Shown here piece after piece: positions 34,389 through 45,814 of a stretch of DNA of 64,000 nucleotides (position 1 is its first letter; the number at the start of each line of letters is the position of its first letter). The notes beneath the pieces were generated by a model. The model searched no databases. It worked only from the letters and a program-made list of their open reading frames with translations, and was not told where the DNA came from. A program made the position numbers and the translations under genes. This DNA is from Paramacrobiotus metropolitanus. Taxonomy: Eukaryota > Tardigrada > Eutardigrada > Parachela > Macrobiotidae. The stretch is taken from the NCBI RefSeq assembly GCF_019649055.1, contig NW_026570247.1:682001-746000 (forward strand), written 5' to 3'.

Positions 34389-34452
34389 CTTAAATACCTC
34401 GACTTAATTTGGTTGATGCTGCCATCAACCAAATTAAGTTTAGGTATTTAAG
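34389..34452. repeat. Snap-back palindrome 3 in gag-like copy 2
   Basis: About 29-bp arms (CTTAAATACCTCGACTTAAT ...) with two mismatches and a 6-base centre. Here the left arm is the original (LLKYL-encoding) sequence. Confidence 0.86.
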
Positions 34453-35018
34453 CTCGGCTCGCGGCCACAAACCTTAGGACGTACTGGAGTACTACATCCA
34501 GTTCCGCTACTTCGCCGCACAGTGAGCTTGGCGCTTGGTCTCAATGCCTGGATCGTTAGTAATCCAGACATTTGGACGAAACGCCACAAAAAATCTATCC
34601 ATGAAACGATGGCCAGTCCGCGTCGGACCATCACCTTGGCGACCGGAGCCGCTAAATCAAAGTACAGCTGGACCAGGTTCAGTCGCTACCAGATAATTGA
34701 CCACGTTGCGCCTAACTGCTCCGAAGAGCGATTCATTCATGGTAAGAATCAGTCCGCACTTGTCCGCAGTTACTCGTATCATAAGTCTGCAGTTTCTTGG
34801 AGCATCGGAAACCGCGGACTTCTGGTACAAGTTCACCCTATGTTGCTGTTCGACGGTTGGTTATATTGGCCGCTAGCACGCATGCTGCATCCGCGCCTCC
34901 AGCGCTCACGGTGAGTACAACCATAGCCGAAATGGCAAGCGACACGACAGTTCACCCGCAAGGGGAATGCTCCAGCGAGCCTGACTTGTGCTCGCGCATC
35001 AGCATCAGCGCCTGCTAA

Positions 35019-35619
35019 CGCCACAATAGCACGTCACGCACCAGAATCGATGGCAACGGACCGGATGTTTTCTCATGTTTCATGTTGCATCCAGCCATCC
35101 ACCACTGATCAAAAGAGCTGCCTCATTCAGCACGAAACGAGACTTTGCTACTAATTTTGTACGCTGGTTTACCGTATAGCTGTACAAGTCGAAAAGACGT
35201 CGTTGTTCTTTAGCCGTAAACTTTACGTACTGCAATGGAAAGATCTTTTCTGAAAACCGTCGCTTTTCTTATTTTTAGCGTTGCCTTAACAAGGTGAATA
35301 ATAACACGTGTTTTGAGTTGCGGAGTACAAGGTGATATGTACGTATACGGAGAAACTAGCGCACGTACGGCAGCATGCAGACTCGAGTGCCGTTTAGTAC
35401 TGCATGATCTGCATCCTGTGATACGATGGTAATTACTAAGTAGTAAGTAAAGTACTGGTGTTGAACGAACGAATTAAACTGTATGTTTCACAAAACCTGA
35501 TGAAACGTAAGGCTCTAAGGGCTGCAAGAATTTTACAAGCACCAGGTACCAGGTACCAGTGATGTACAATATGCAGCTGAATGATGATATCTGTAGTAAT
35601 GATCGCAGCCTAACTGCTA
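35019..35619. other. Intergenic, nothing recognised
   Basis: No supported coding or repeat feature. Confidence 0.35.
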
Positions 35620-36300
35620 TCATTTATTTTCTGTGTTTCGGTTAATTACGCCACATTACGGTCGGTTAGCTTGTGAATCGCTTATGTCCGATTCTGGTTG
35701 ATAACGACTATCGTGTAATTGAAGTACTGAAGATGAAATCATCGTTGAAGCGCAGATGTGTGTACCGATCATGATATACAAGTACTCCTCTGTATATGTG
35801 CCCGTTAAAATGTCCGCATGGAAGGATGATTTTTGATGATGATGATGATGAACCGATATGCAAAAACCGATACGCAAAAGTATACCAAATCGGTGTTTTC
35901 GTGACTCACTCAGCCACAACGCATTAATAGGCCTGGTATCACAGAAACTTTAACATGGATTGCTGGTGAGAACTTGCCGAACTAGACCTGAGTAATCCGT
36001 AGAAAGAAGTAGCACAGCAGGCCGCTTTATTTATCGGCGATTTCCATCAACAAGGGTTCTTACTTGGTTGGTACAGCAACTCACCGCACGAGGTACGTAG
36101 CTGCGTACAGTGGCCCTGCCTGCAGATAAGGTTTGCAGAGCCTACTTCTACTAATGTTTTTAATGAATGCAGATTTCTGACGGAGGTTGTTTTTACTTCC
36201 AACCGTCTTTTTGCAAATACAACTAGAAGTTAATATAAGCACTACTTGAAGTACTGACACAAGACTAACAGTATTAGTGCGAGCTATACGTTAACCAAAA

Positions 36301-36558
36301 TTATGTGCGCACGGATACCGGGAGCTTATCCAAATTACTTTGCGTCCGGACGAGTGGGCGTAAAGCCGAAGCCTTCGTGCCCGGAATGTTTGGGCGCACA
36401 GCCATTTCGAAAACGATAAGTGTTAAACAAATATCGTTTAGCAGACACTTTTGCTCAGTACAGATATTTATGTGAATTGGGTTTGCATTGATTTTGTAGT
36501 GTGTTACTGTGTTCACCGCTATTTCGTCGATTAACACTACGCCGACCTTCACAAAAGC
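36301..36558 (-). CDS. Terminal-exon-like frame, unknown protein
   Basis: On the minus strand an acceptor-like TATATCTACTAAG is followed by VFLAVAFVKVGVVLIDEIAV and an uninterrupted frame to TAA at 36,301, with spaced cysteines (ICTEQKCLLNDIC) and a basic C-terminus. The first 20 codons are conserved in copy A at 20,708-20,770 (VFLAVAFV-stop-AGVVLVDEMAV), mostly by third-position changes. The rest is missing in copy A. So either copy A lost the exon body or copy B gained it. No family recognised. Confidence 0.38.
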   Translation of the reverse strand, partial: AFVKVGVVLIDEIAVNTVTHYKINANPIHINICTEQKCLLNDICLTLIVFEMAVRPNIPGTKASALRPLVRTQSNLDKLPVSVRT

Positions 36559-37584
36559 GACAGCCAGGAAAACCTTAGTAGATATAACAAGTCATTATGC
36601 AATGCAACCGTAACAATGAATATTAGAAAAAAAAAGCCGCCCAAAAATGCCCAAGAGCAGGGAGCCCGTAGCAGCTCTAAACCCGGAACGTATGCGAAAG
36701 GTAATAGCTACACTATTCTATGAGCTCTCGAACAACTATACTATTCTATGAGCTCCTTCCTGTTAGCTGTACTCACCGCCACCAGTACAGCATTACATCG
36801 TTATGTACGCAGTTGTACCTTCTGCCACTAAAAGTTTGACGAAACAAGCGCAGCTATCTGTACTTCTACACACAGTCCCGTTGGACTCAGTGGATGTACA
36901 ATATGACAGTATACGAGTACATCAATAATAACAATACATTTAACTACAGATATTCGCACGTAGTATCGTATCGACGTACCGCACAGGCGCACACAGGACT
37001 GCACCACATCCAAAAAACGCAAACATTGCAGCGCTGACGCATTTAATACTAACAATAAGTATAAACCAGATCACTACGGGAGCGTGTAAGACTGTAAGTA
37101 TTGTAGTACGCCATTAGGCAGTAGTGCGCGATGTTTGCGCTTAAAACAGTGTCCACTGTCCGCTATGGTGCTACAACCAAGGTGGATGGGGTAAACCGAA
37201 TCGCAGTAAACACAGATTTACGCTTTTTACTGACTGACTTCTGCCCTGCCGCAGTCCACAAGGTGATGGATGACGTGTAATTACGCCACTTAATTGAGCA
37301 TGTACTAGCAATATCTGGCATGTACCAGTCCTGTCAAATCAATGAAAAGCGTAATCCGTGTGGTGTGGCGCACCATGGCATGGAGGTTGCCGCAAACCGT
37401 GCATCTGCCATTTTCGCTGTTTTCGTAAACGCTCCATTTGTACTCGGGCTTGTACCGGATTAATCTTCAAAATAACTAATGGTATTTTGTAATCTGCATG
37501 TTATGTCGATATCACACCGACAAGTTAACAAGAACACTTGTACCGGTACACTTTTATCATGTGCTGGCACATGTACCGGCACAC

Positions 37585-37745
37585 TTCCACTAAGCAAGGA
37601 GACCCGGTACATGGTACAAAATTAGTGTATATTCACACGGAAACTTTTACTTTCGCGCACTTTCGTGCGCGAAACGGCAAAAGTGAAAGTTGCTGTGTAT
37701 TTGCAGGCATTTAGTACCATGTACTTGGTCCTGTACCATGTAATA
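37585..37745. mobile_element. TTAAGGG foldback family, mini copy
   Basis: Inverted arms around CTTTCGCGCACTTTCGTGCGCGAAA, with GACCCGGTACATGGTAC at one end and a related complement at the other. It corresponds in position to the copy at 24,049-24,433. Confidence 0.6.
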
Positions 37746-38230
37746 ATAAACATGCCCAGTGCTGCTTGCTGCGTGTATGTCTAATAACGTTTTGGCCTAT
37801 TCGAACAACCAGGCAGTGATTTTTGCGTGTGCACCGGCACCGCATCATTTAGGACTGCTGTTTCCATTTGAAATAAGTAGAAGTATTGATTTTTCATCCT
37901 AGCATGAGCGTGCTAAGCCTTTAACGCGCGACGTGGATAATGTGGTGAATAACGTAAAGCACGCTGAAAAGCAGTTGCAGTTGTGGAGGTCGACTTATGC
38001 TGTAGCTAAACCATGGATGCTGGCTTTCCTCTTCAAGGTCCCCAGGTCGGTGGTCGCATACGATTATGCCAACATGGTTGCTTTGTTTTAAACCGCAGTT
38101 ACTCAAAATGATTATGAATATTGCACAGATATATCTGTACATATAACAAGCCACCAAGCAGGCTGTCATTCGTTCACGATCGAGCACCTCCAGGTTCCAC
38201 CCAACCGATGGATGCATTGGATGAAGAGAC

Positions 38231-39600
38231 CTTTACCGTGTAGCAATCAGCCGTTAGCGTATACGCTGCAACCCGGGGTCTCCTGCACGCTGGCCGATAA
38301 ATGCCTGTAATGCAGTGGACAGCCGAAAGCCGGGGTGCATGTTCAGCCGAAAGCCGGGGTGCATGTTGGAGTAAATGCCGCTGCTAACAAGTGAGTACGG
38401 TTAAACGCTTGCCCGCGGACGATCCAAGAGTTTCGGCCCTCGATTTTCTTACTGATTACCGCCTCATACACAATAAACAGCATTTAAATTTAGTGAGATA
38501 TTGTGGAGCTATACATGCATGATGCATGGAGTTGCCCCGGGCTTCACACCGGACAGCGGGAAGAGCTGTGGTATCATGGAGCTTTGTCAAAGTAAGTTCG
38601 ATTACACTCCATGGCAGTAACAAGCGGTGCTTAACAGTTCCTTCAAAATTGATGTACATTTTTGCACTAGACAATTCTTCTAACAACAGGCTTTGCAATG
38701 GCACAACCTTATAAAAATCATTTCAAATTTCATTGGTAAAGAAATACCATCATCGTTAGGGTATGCGCCATATCGGATGTGTGCGTACATGTACAGTCTT
38801 GGGTAGGTTTTGTCATCAGGTTGTTCGCGGTCTCCACGGGCACGGTTTGGACAAGTTTTCCACCGTGACCTGGAGTGGCAAAATGTCCTAACTGGTAGGA
38901 AAGACGGCACTATTCAGCTAGCGGATTTCGGGCGGATCAGGAAGTTGGAGTGGACCATGACATTAGCGACCAACAAGCTGCAGCCCAATGCGGACATACT
39001 GCCGTATATTGCCACCGTAGTGCTCAGCATTCCGACAAAGCCAAGCGTGCCGATGCAACCGGGCATTCCTTCTCATGCCGGACTGTGGTAGGTTTCCCCT
39101 GCGCAGTGAACGGGCCGAATGTGTGTTCATCGTCATGAGCCTTGCCAAGTTGTCATGGACGCGAAGACGGTACAACATGTGCACATGGAGGCGGCGTTGA
39201 CACCAGCACTGGAGGCACAACTGGCCAACCGGGTCCATCTGCCGATGATTCGTTTTCTACATCAGCCCGTAATCAAACAAAGAGATAACACAGGGAACTC
39301 ACTGTCGCCAGTCGCCAGTCGCCAGCCTGCATGTCGGCTACGGAATCGGCTTGTGTGCAATGCGAAGACGCACCTGGCTGACGCCGCTATGTTTTCTCAA
39401 TAACGGAAACCGATAAAATATCATAAGTTGCACAGCACCTCGTCTGGATCATCTGTCGCCGTGACTACTCACCGAGATCTTCCCCCATATAGACATACAG
39501 ATAAATTTCAAAATGCGGAATCCGTAAAGTTTTACCGTTTCGTCTACATTTGGGAATGCACGCAAGGCGCTGGATTTAAGTAGTAAGCCTGTATTTGGCG
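38231..39600 (+). pseudogene. Protein-kinase pseudogene (copy B)
   Basis: In order on the plus strand: TVKRLPADDPRVSALDFLTD (about 38,398-38,460, ATP-lysine strand); QVVRGLHGHGLDKF (about 38,818-38,860, helix E); then after a +1 change HRDLEWQNVL (catalytic loop HRD with the Asn) and TIQLADFGRIRKL (Mg-binding DFG, about 38,910-38,940); then ILPYIA, resembling the activation-segment PYxAPE with the APE lost; then SGSSVAVTTHRDLPPYRHT near 39,450. HRD, N and DFG at normal spacing make kinase ancestry convincing. Frame changes and the lost APE make it a pseudogene. A 25-bp tandem duplication (CAGCCGAAAGCCGGGGTGCA) lies at about 38,320-38,369. Copy A at 3.7-5.7 kb has the same block order. Confidence 0.68.
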
Positions 39601-40120
39601 AAAAATGTTGGGCGACTAAGTTACCAGTTTTGTTGGTAAGTTCCGGTATTCATTTACTGTATTTTGTTGTAATTAAGACAGAAAAGTTGAGCTTGTAAGT
39701 TGTGCGGCGCTGGTAACCGACGTTTTACCGAGACCATTTTGCTGACCTACAGCTTTTTTAGCGGACCGGTTTTTAGGTTTGCCAGATTTTCTACGAGTAG
39801 ATATTTTAAATAACCGACTTAGTTGACGATATGTTAGTATAGCGTGTTTTGCAGGTAACGACACTGCTGGAAAAAGCGAATTCACTACTTCTATTTATTT
39901 TGCCGGACACTGCAAACGTATGTCACAAGAGGATTTGGACAGTATTTGCTGGATGGCCTTATGCATCTGGAACATTTTTGCGGCTACGGTTTCCATAGTG
40001 TTATCGGAAAAATGTTGCCGATGAATAAGGCTTTTCGGCACAAGATACACGTTCCCGAAATTACCGGTAAGACTTGTCGCGAAGTGCTGCGCAGTTATAT
40101 CAGCACATTTTAACTAAGAT
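39595..40120 (+). pseudogene. Family K2, copy 3
   Basis: Long nucleotide similarity to 25,070-25,560, from AAAATGTTGGGCGACT through GTTTTGTTGGTAAGTTCCGG to GCGTGTTTTGCAGGTAACGAC and onward. The coding part is damaged by small deletions (for example, loss of the segment between GGATTTGGACAGTAT and TTGCTGGATGG). It directly follows kinase pseudogene B. Confidence 0.45.
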
Positions 40121-41133
40121 AAGTCGATTCAAATTTCAAGCTCAGGCGAATCGATGATACATAATTATCCAGAGCTTCATAACATCTATTTTGCACTGGG
40201 TGCTTTTTCATTCACGGCATGTACATAACTGACATAATGCAATCAAAGTTCGACTCCTTTATATCTATTTTATACGTTCTTTTATCCTGATTACCGGTAT
40301 AATACAGGTCATTCGCGTACCAGATGAGTCCAGATCGGAAAAAGATGTACGGGAACTTGATGTCCAATGCACAGATCGATGCGAAGTGCGCGGGCGCCGC
40401 TGCTGAGATTGCTTTCTCTTCACAACGGGGCGGAAGTGTGGTTCACTTACTGACCGTTCTTATTTTTCTCTTATTGCGTGCTAAGCATTTGGTCCTTGAT
40501 GTGATGCTGCAATTGTTTGATAAATGATATGCAGATCTGTAGGCAAATAGCTCGTATTTCAGAACGAGCGAGGGCGCTTCACTTGTGTTTTTGTTGCAAC
40601 GTTTACGTTTGGAAATAATGCAATGAGCGTGTTAATAATTGTGGATTCTGCCAATAGCCAGTGAACATGACAAGAAGACTGCGCCGATAGACACCAGTGA
40701 AAAAAAACTGAGGTTTTTACACATTAAAGAAATAAACAGAATAATGCTGTCATAACCGTATTACGTAGGTACAGCTTCCTCTCATGCTACAAGTACAGAG
40801 TACGTTTCTGCGGCAAACCTTTTATTAAATTGCATTTTACTCTGTACTTTGAGCAATGTTCGCCTAGAGTATGCGCATATTTGGGATAAAATACACTGTT
40901 GTGACATTCTAAACTAAGCACACGAAAACAACCTTAAAAAATCAAGTTAAGAGCTAAGAAAAAATCTACAAACCTAAGAACTGGTCCGCTGAGTAAGCTG
41001 TCAGTCAACGTACTTAACTCAGCAAAACGTCGGTCGCTGGGCACGTTAAACCATTGCTAAACAAAATAAAGGAATACCGGTGTTTACCCAAAGAAATAAA
41101 CATTTCACGCGCCCGACATTTCGGGCAAATAGA
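40121..41133. other. Region without a supported gene
   Basis: No domain-bearing frame or clear repeat seen. The frame at 40,324-40,527 is short and unplaced. Confidence 0.35.
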
Positions 41134-41518
41134 TACTTCGAATGCTGCCTTATATGGGCTCCCATTATATTACTCTCCCTTATCTGGGCTCCCGGCTAGT
41201 TAGCAATACCCGTCAAATTAAATTTGTCGGATTTATAGCAGAACCCTTTTCTGTTTTATTTCATAAATACGGGTACATTACATATCGAAAATAGTTAGTC
41301 ACGAATTCACAGCAACAGAATCTCATTTAATGCTGCCGCTCATTTTCGAAGGCAAGTATCAACAGATACGCAGTCCACTTTTCTGGAGTCGTTTCTTTTC
41401 TTTAATTAGAGCGATGGCCGGGTCCGAGAGTTTCGACTAGTGTATCAGATACAAGTACAGTCACAAAGAGCATTCCGAAATTTCACATCAAATTATATTT
41501 ATATATGTTATCTACATA

Positions 41519-42041
41519 CAATGTACGACAAAGAGGTTGAACCGATCAGTCGGTCCGCGATTCAAAATAGCAACGACACCACTCACTTGGACTTACTCAC
41601 TACTTTCAGACGCTCACGCTCCGTGAATATCGAAGTGCAGCTATACATGTTGCATATCAAAGGTGTGAAAAAATTTTAAACTTTTGATACTAAACCTGTG
41701 GCTGTTTATGGCGAACAGCACAAATTCTAGCCATTTTCTTTCCCATAGACGTAAGCATTGATTGCAAGCCAAACGGTTATGCGCACAGATCCTATGCTGT
41801 GCCTACGAGAAAGCAAAATGGCTAGAATTTGTGCTGTTCGCCATAAACAGCCACAGGTTTAGTATCAAAAGTTTAAAATTTTTCTACACCTTTGATATGC
41901 AACATGTATAGCTGCACTTTGATATTCACGGAGCGCGAGCGTCTGAAAGTAGTGAGTAAGCGTCAAGTTTTAGTGGTGGCGTCGTTGCGAGGTTATTTTG
42001 AACCGCGACCGACTGATCGGTTCAACTCTTTTATACATTGT
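41519..42041. mobile_element. Long-inverted-repeat MITE, copy 2
   Basis: Same family as 21,824-22,356: TTGAACCGATCAGTCGGTCC ends and both arms with TAAACCTGTGGCTGTTTATG. The central loop is inverted relative to copy 1 (CATTGATTGCAAGCCAAACG here, CGTTTGGCTTGCAATCAATG there). Confidence 0.88.
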
Positions 42042-42157
42042 ATAGTATTTTCCATTAATTTCAACCGGATTTGCCAATGAACAAACTGAAAAATGCCGAA
42101 ATTTCATATCATATTATTTTTTCTTAGGGGTTCTTAGCATTTAAGCGGGCGACGTTT

Positions 42158-42218
42158 AGAAAGATTTTGAATTTAGAAAGATTTTGAAAGATTTTGAATT
42201 TTAGAAAGATTTTGAATC
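42158..42218. repeat. Short AAAGATTTTGAA(TTT) tandem repeat
   Basis: Four to five imperfect copies of a 12-20 base unit. Confidence 0.7.
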
Positions 42219-42489
42219 TGTCGTTGATGCAACCTGAGCACTTTGAAACAAACTAAATGCTACAAAAGTACTGGCAAATAAGTATTTTGAATAAATAAAA
42301 TTTTCAGTCAGGCATAACACTGATAACAGCTGCAAAAGTGTGAGTAATAACGTAACCGCCCATGTAGAGGGTTGCTCATATTGCTCGGGAGCCCAGATAA
42401 GGGAGAGTAATATAAGGGGAGCCCATATAAGGCAGCATTCTTCGAAGTATACGTATTTAGAGAGTTATAAAGGCAGTACACATAATTTG

Positions 42490-42720
42490 TCACCCATCAC
42501 GGCAACATCGAAACAAGCAAGGACACGGCGCGCACAGAAGTCGGGAAGACGATACGACAGAAAACAGGCGAGGTACGTGCGACGCAGTATACGCACCAGC
42601 GAATCAGCATTGAAATCCAACGCAGGAACGCGGCCTCTGTCATAGGAACACCAGCATCGGCTACTTTAGGCGAGATGCTCCCCTGTGATTAGACCGCTTA
42701 TCCCCGTAGTCGGCTGAAGC
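42490..42720 (+). pseudogene. Duplicated exon-like fragment, partner of 10.33-10.61 kb
   Basis: Encodes ISIEIQRRNAASVIGTPASA and TLGEM in one continuous frame, against the frameshifted version at 10.4-10.55 kb. Ends at TAG near 42,692. Confidence 0.3.
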
Positions 42721-42793
42721 TGTGTAATCAGTGCGAATCTTTGACTTTTATCTGAACCTTTGGCCCTCACCATCTTTCGCACCAAGCCACACT

Positions 42794-43051
42794 CTAACAG
42801 AAATGCAGGAAATCGGGTCGATCAAGAACTTTCCAAACACTTTCGCGAGAAGAACGCATAGCCAACCCCCGGCGTATTTTGGCACGAACAGCTCGCAATC
42901 GTTTCTTGTCCTTCATTGTGCCGACATTTTCCACAGCCGATTCATGCCTCTTTACAACAACATCACCCCGCAGCACTGGCCTAAAAGCGCCTATGTAACT
43001 GTAACTCATCGCGGCCGCACTGTTTTTGGTCGAACAGCCTCTCACTGACAC
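42794..43051 (-). CDS. Small basic open frame, unknown
   Basis: The frame has 85 codons, with an internal ATG at MSYSYIGAFRPVLRGDVVVK. A very basic segment follows (MKDKKRLRAVRAKIRRGLAM) and a natural end at ...DRPDFLHFC-stop. The composition looks like a small RNA- or ribosome-associated protein, but I recognise no family. It points away from the minisatellite that starts 200 bp further on. Confidence 0.28.
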   Translation of the reverse strand: MSVRGCSTKNSAAAMSYSYIGAFRPVLRGDVVVKRHESAVENVGTMKDKKRLRAVRAKIRRGLAMRSSRESVWKVLDRPDFLHFC

Positions 43052-43257
43052 CGTTCCAGATATAAGACGTCAACTGATAATTCGCGAGCATGGAAGCCAA
43101 ACATCCCGACGAAGCTCGTTGTTCGCTCATCCAACCTCTGCTAGCAACACTCAAACCGAGAGCTTATGCTTCATGCATAAAAATCCGTCGTACGTGTCCG
43201 GCAAACTTCCTTCAGATACAGTATTTTCCCCTCTTTTTCTTTCCATACCGTATCGCC

Positions 43258-44903
43258 GCAATAGACGCCGCGACAGCCGCGATGCCGCGACAGCAGCGAC
43301 ACGGTATGAAACCGCGACAGCACCGCGATAGCGCTTGTTCTGCGGCCAGGCTGTATTGCCGCGACGCCGCGACAGCCGCGACACGGTATGAAACCGCGAC
43401 AGCACCGCGACAGTGCTTGTGCTGCGGCCAGGCTGCATTGCCGCGACGCCGCGACAGCCGCGACACGGTATATAGCCGCGACAGTACTTCTGCTGCGGTC
43501 AGGGTGTATTGCCGCGACGCCGCGACAGCCGCGACACGGTATATAACCGCGACAGCACCGCGACAGCAGTTCTGCTGCGGTCAGGGTGTATTACCGCGAC
43601 GCCGCGACAGCCGCGACACGGTATATAACCGCGACAGCACCGCGACAGTACTTCTGCTGCGGTCAGGGTGTATTGCCGCGACACGGTATGAAACCGCGAC
43701 AGTGCTTGTGCTGCGGCCAGGCTGTATTGCAGCGACGCCGCGACAGCCGCGACACGGTATGAAACCGCGACAGCACCGCGAGAGCGCTTGTTCTGCGGCC
43801 AGGCTGTATTGCCGCGACGCCGCGACAGCCGCGACACGGTATGAAACCGCGACAGCAACGCAACAGTGCTTGTGCTGCGGCCAGGCTGTATTGCCGCGAC
43901 GCCGCGACAGCCGCGACACGGTATATAACCGCGACAGCACCGCGACAGCAGTTCTGCTGCGGTCAGGGTGTATTGCCGCGACGCCGCGACAGCCGCGACA
44001 CGGTATATAACCGCGACAGCACCGCGACAGTACTTCTGCTGCGGTCAGGGTGTATTGCCGCGACGCCGCGACAGCCGCGACACGGTATATAACCGCGACA
44101 GCACCGCGACAGCAGTTCTGCTGCGGTCAGGGTGTATTGCCGCGACGCCGCGACAGCCGCGATACGGTATATAACCGCGACAGCACCGCGACAGTACTTC
44201 TGCTGCGGTCAGGGTGTATTGCCGCGACGCCGCGACAGCCGCGACACGGTATATAACCGCGACAGCACCGCGACAGTGCTTGTGCTGCGGCCAGGCTGTA
44301 TTGCAGCGACGCCGCGACAGCAGCGACACGGTATGAAACCGCGACAGCACCGCGACAGTGCTTTTGCTGCGGCCAGGCTGTATTGCCGCGACGCCGCGAC
44401 AGCCGCGACACGGTATATAACCGCGACAGCACCGCGACAGCAGTTCTGCTGCGGTCAGGGTGTATTGCCGCGACGCCGCGACAGCCGCGACACGGTATAT
44501 AACCGCGAGAGCACCGCGACAGTACTTCTGCTGCGGTCAGGGTGCATTGCCGCGACGCCGCGACAGCCGCGACACGGTATATAACTGCGACAGCACCGCG
44601 ACAGTACTTCTGCTGCGGTCAGGGTGTATTGCTGCGACACGCTATATAACCGCGACAGCACTGCGACAGTACTTCTGCTGCGGTCAGGGTGTATTGCCGC
44701 GACGCCGCGACAGCCGCGACACGGTATATAACCGCGACAGCACCGCGACAGTACTTCTGCTACGGTCAGGGTGTATTGCCGCGACGCCGCGACAGCCGCG
44801 ACACGGTATATAACCGCGACAGTACTTCTGCTGCGGTCAGGGTGTATTGCCGCGACGCCGCGACACGGTATATAACCGCGACTGCACCGCGACAGTGTTT
44901 AGC
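43258..44903 (+). repeat. 82-bp minisatellite array, forward orientation, about 20 units
   Basis: The unit contains CCGCGACGCCGCGACAGCCG, CGACACGGTATATAACCGCG, ACAGCACCGCGACAGTACTT and CTGCTGCGGTCAGGGTGTAT. Some units are shortened (near 43,450-43,500, 43,676-43,700, 44,632 and 44,820-44,890). The unit is built on CGCGACAG/CGCGACGC words. Two variant classes alternate: a GGTATATAAC type with TGCGGTCAGGGTG, and a GGTATGAAAC type with TGCGGCCAGGCTG. Long open frames across it on both strands result from the stop-free unit and are not genes. Confidence 0.95.
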
Positions 44904-45814
44904 AGTTGTCTTTAACTGGATACCAAAGTTTGCCATTAGACAGCAGGTGGGAAGGAGGTTCCTTTAGTACTGCCAGAATAATAAAACCTCGATTATCTTT
45001 AGCGTGTTTACGATTCCGCTTTCTTTAAGACTCAAAATTATGTTATAATTGTTCATAAATTTTTCCGAACGAAAATGTATGGTATGTTCAAATTAAATTG
45101 ATGCATGCAAATGCGCACAAGTATAAGATTGCTGCAAGACCGAACAACGGCTCTAGGATTTTTTGCATAACTTTTGCTCGTTTAGCAGTCCCGAGCTTTG
45201 AACAGCTTTACAATGGTAAGGGTTCACTTTAGATCACGCAAAACAGGGTACGTCTGTGTCGAACATTTTTTTAAATCAATCGCTAGAAAGAATTTGTGTG
45301 TATAGGCTTTTTTCTTTTGACTTTTCCTGACTGAATGCCGATGGTTTTTTTCATTTTTTATGCTTTCTTATTGGAGCGATTACTAGTTTGTTGGGTGTAG
45401 TAAATACACTGGACTTGAAAATAGTGTTAAATAGCGTTGTTGGACTTAAAATTCCATACCCACCCGTATGCATAGCTCTTACGACCTTTATTAAGCCCAT
45501 TGTTGCTAGGTCCTTTTCCATAATATGCTCCGTAAGATCGTGCAGTAACAGGATTATAAGTCACCTTGAGAACTGCCCCTGCACCCGCCCCCTTGTGGAA
45601 AGGGCGACGTTACCGGCAGACGAACACCGTTTTTGGCATAATCACCTCAATGTGTCTGTAAACTATGTCACTTAGATTGATATACAGACAGCACGAGCAA
45701 CATGTAATGTAAATGTGCAGCATGGCCACGTCAGTTTGGACACTTGTGTGACATAAAACAGGAAATATTTACATGTATCGCTTCGTTTCTAGTTTTTCAC
45801 TTTCATATTAGCAG
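44904..45814. other. Spacer between minisatellite and PHD gene
   Basis: AT-rich. The 95-codon frame at 45,388-45,675 has no recognisable domain. Upstream exons of the PHD gene or its promoter could lie here. Confidence 0.3.

Larger units (their letters stand above)
33841..35018 (+). pseudogene. Gag-like gene, copy 2, disrupted by snap-back palindromes
   Basis: Collinear with the minus-strand copy at 11.9-13.2 kb: LAELIIQMAEMPRRIAAL versus WAELSSQMAEMQTKITAL, SLASWNRAFSVFMAYH versus SLASWVRAFSVFMAYR, then (shifted) PVLKYLDLIW, DVLEYYIQFRYFAAQ and finally PPALTVSTTIAEM. The zinc-knuckle position reads FSRYQIIDHVAPNC, again without the two leading cysteines. Frames change at the palindromes at 33,844, 34,081 and 34,389. 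In-frame stops follow. It is dead, but informative about how it broke. No RT or recombinase is adjacent. Confidence 0.6.
35620..38155. repeat. Segmental duplication, copy B
   Basis: Matches copy A in two blocks (35,620-37,155 and 37,230-38,155), which are nearly contiguous here. It lacks the 172-bp MITE and the two larger inverted-repeat elements of copy A, and has its own 375-bp difference at 36,141-36,516. A short GAT repeat lies at about 35,836-35,852. Confidence 0.85.
41134..42449. mobile_element. 1.3-kb element with about 65-bp inverted ends, host of a nested MITE
   Basis: The left end TACTTCGAATGCTGCCTTAT, with ATGGGCTCCC and ACTCTCCCTTATCTGGGCTC, is mirrored at 42,385-42,449. TA lies at both borders. 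The interior holds the inverted-repeat MITE at 41,519-42,041 and a short AAAGATTTTGAA tandem repeat. No transposase seen. Confidence 0.75.

Noticed and set aside
43258-44903. Possible CRISPR array or repeat-protein gene
   Set aside because: Units are tandem without unique spacers, the genome is eukaryotic, and 82-bp units shift the frame, so the long open frames are by-products.
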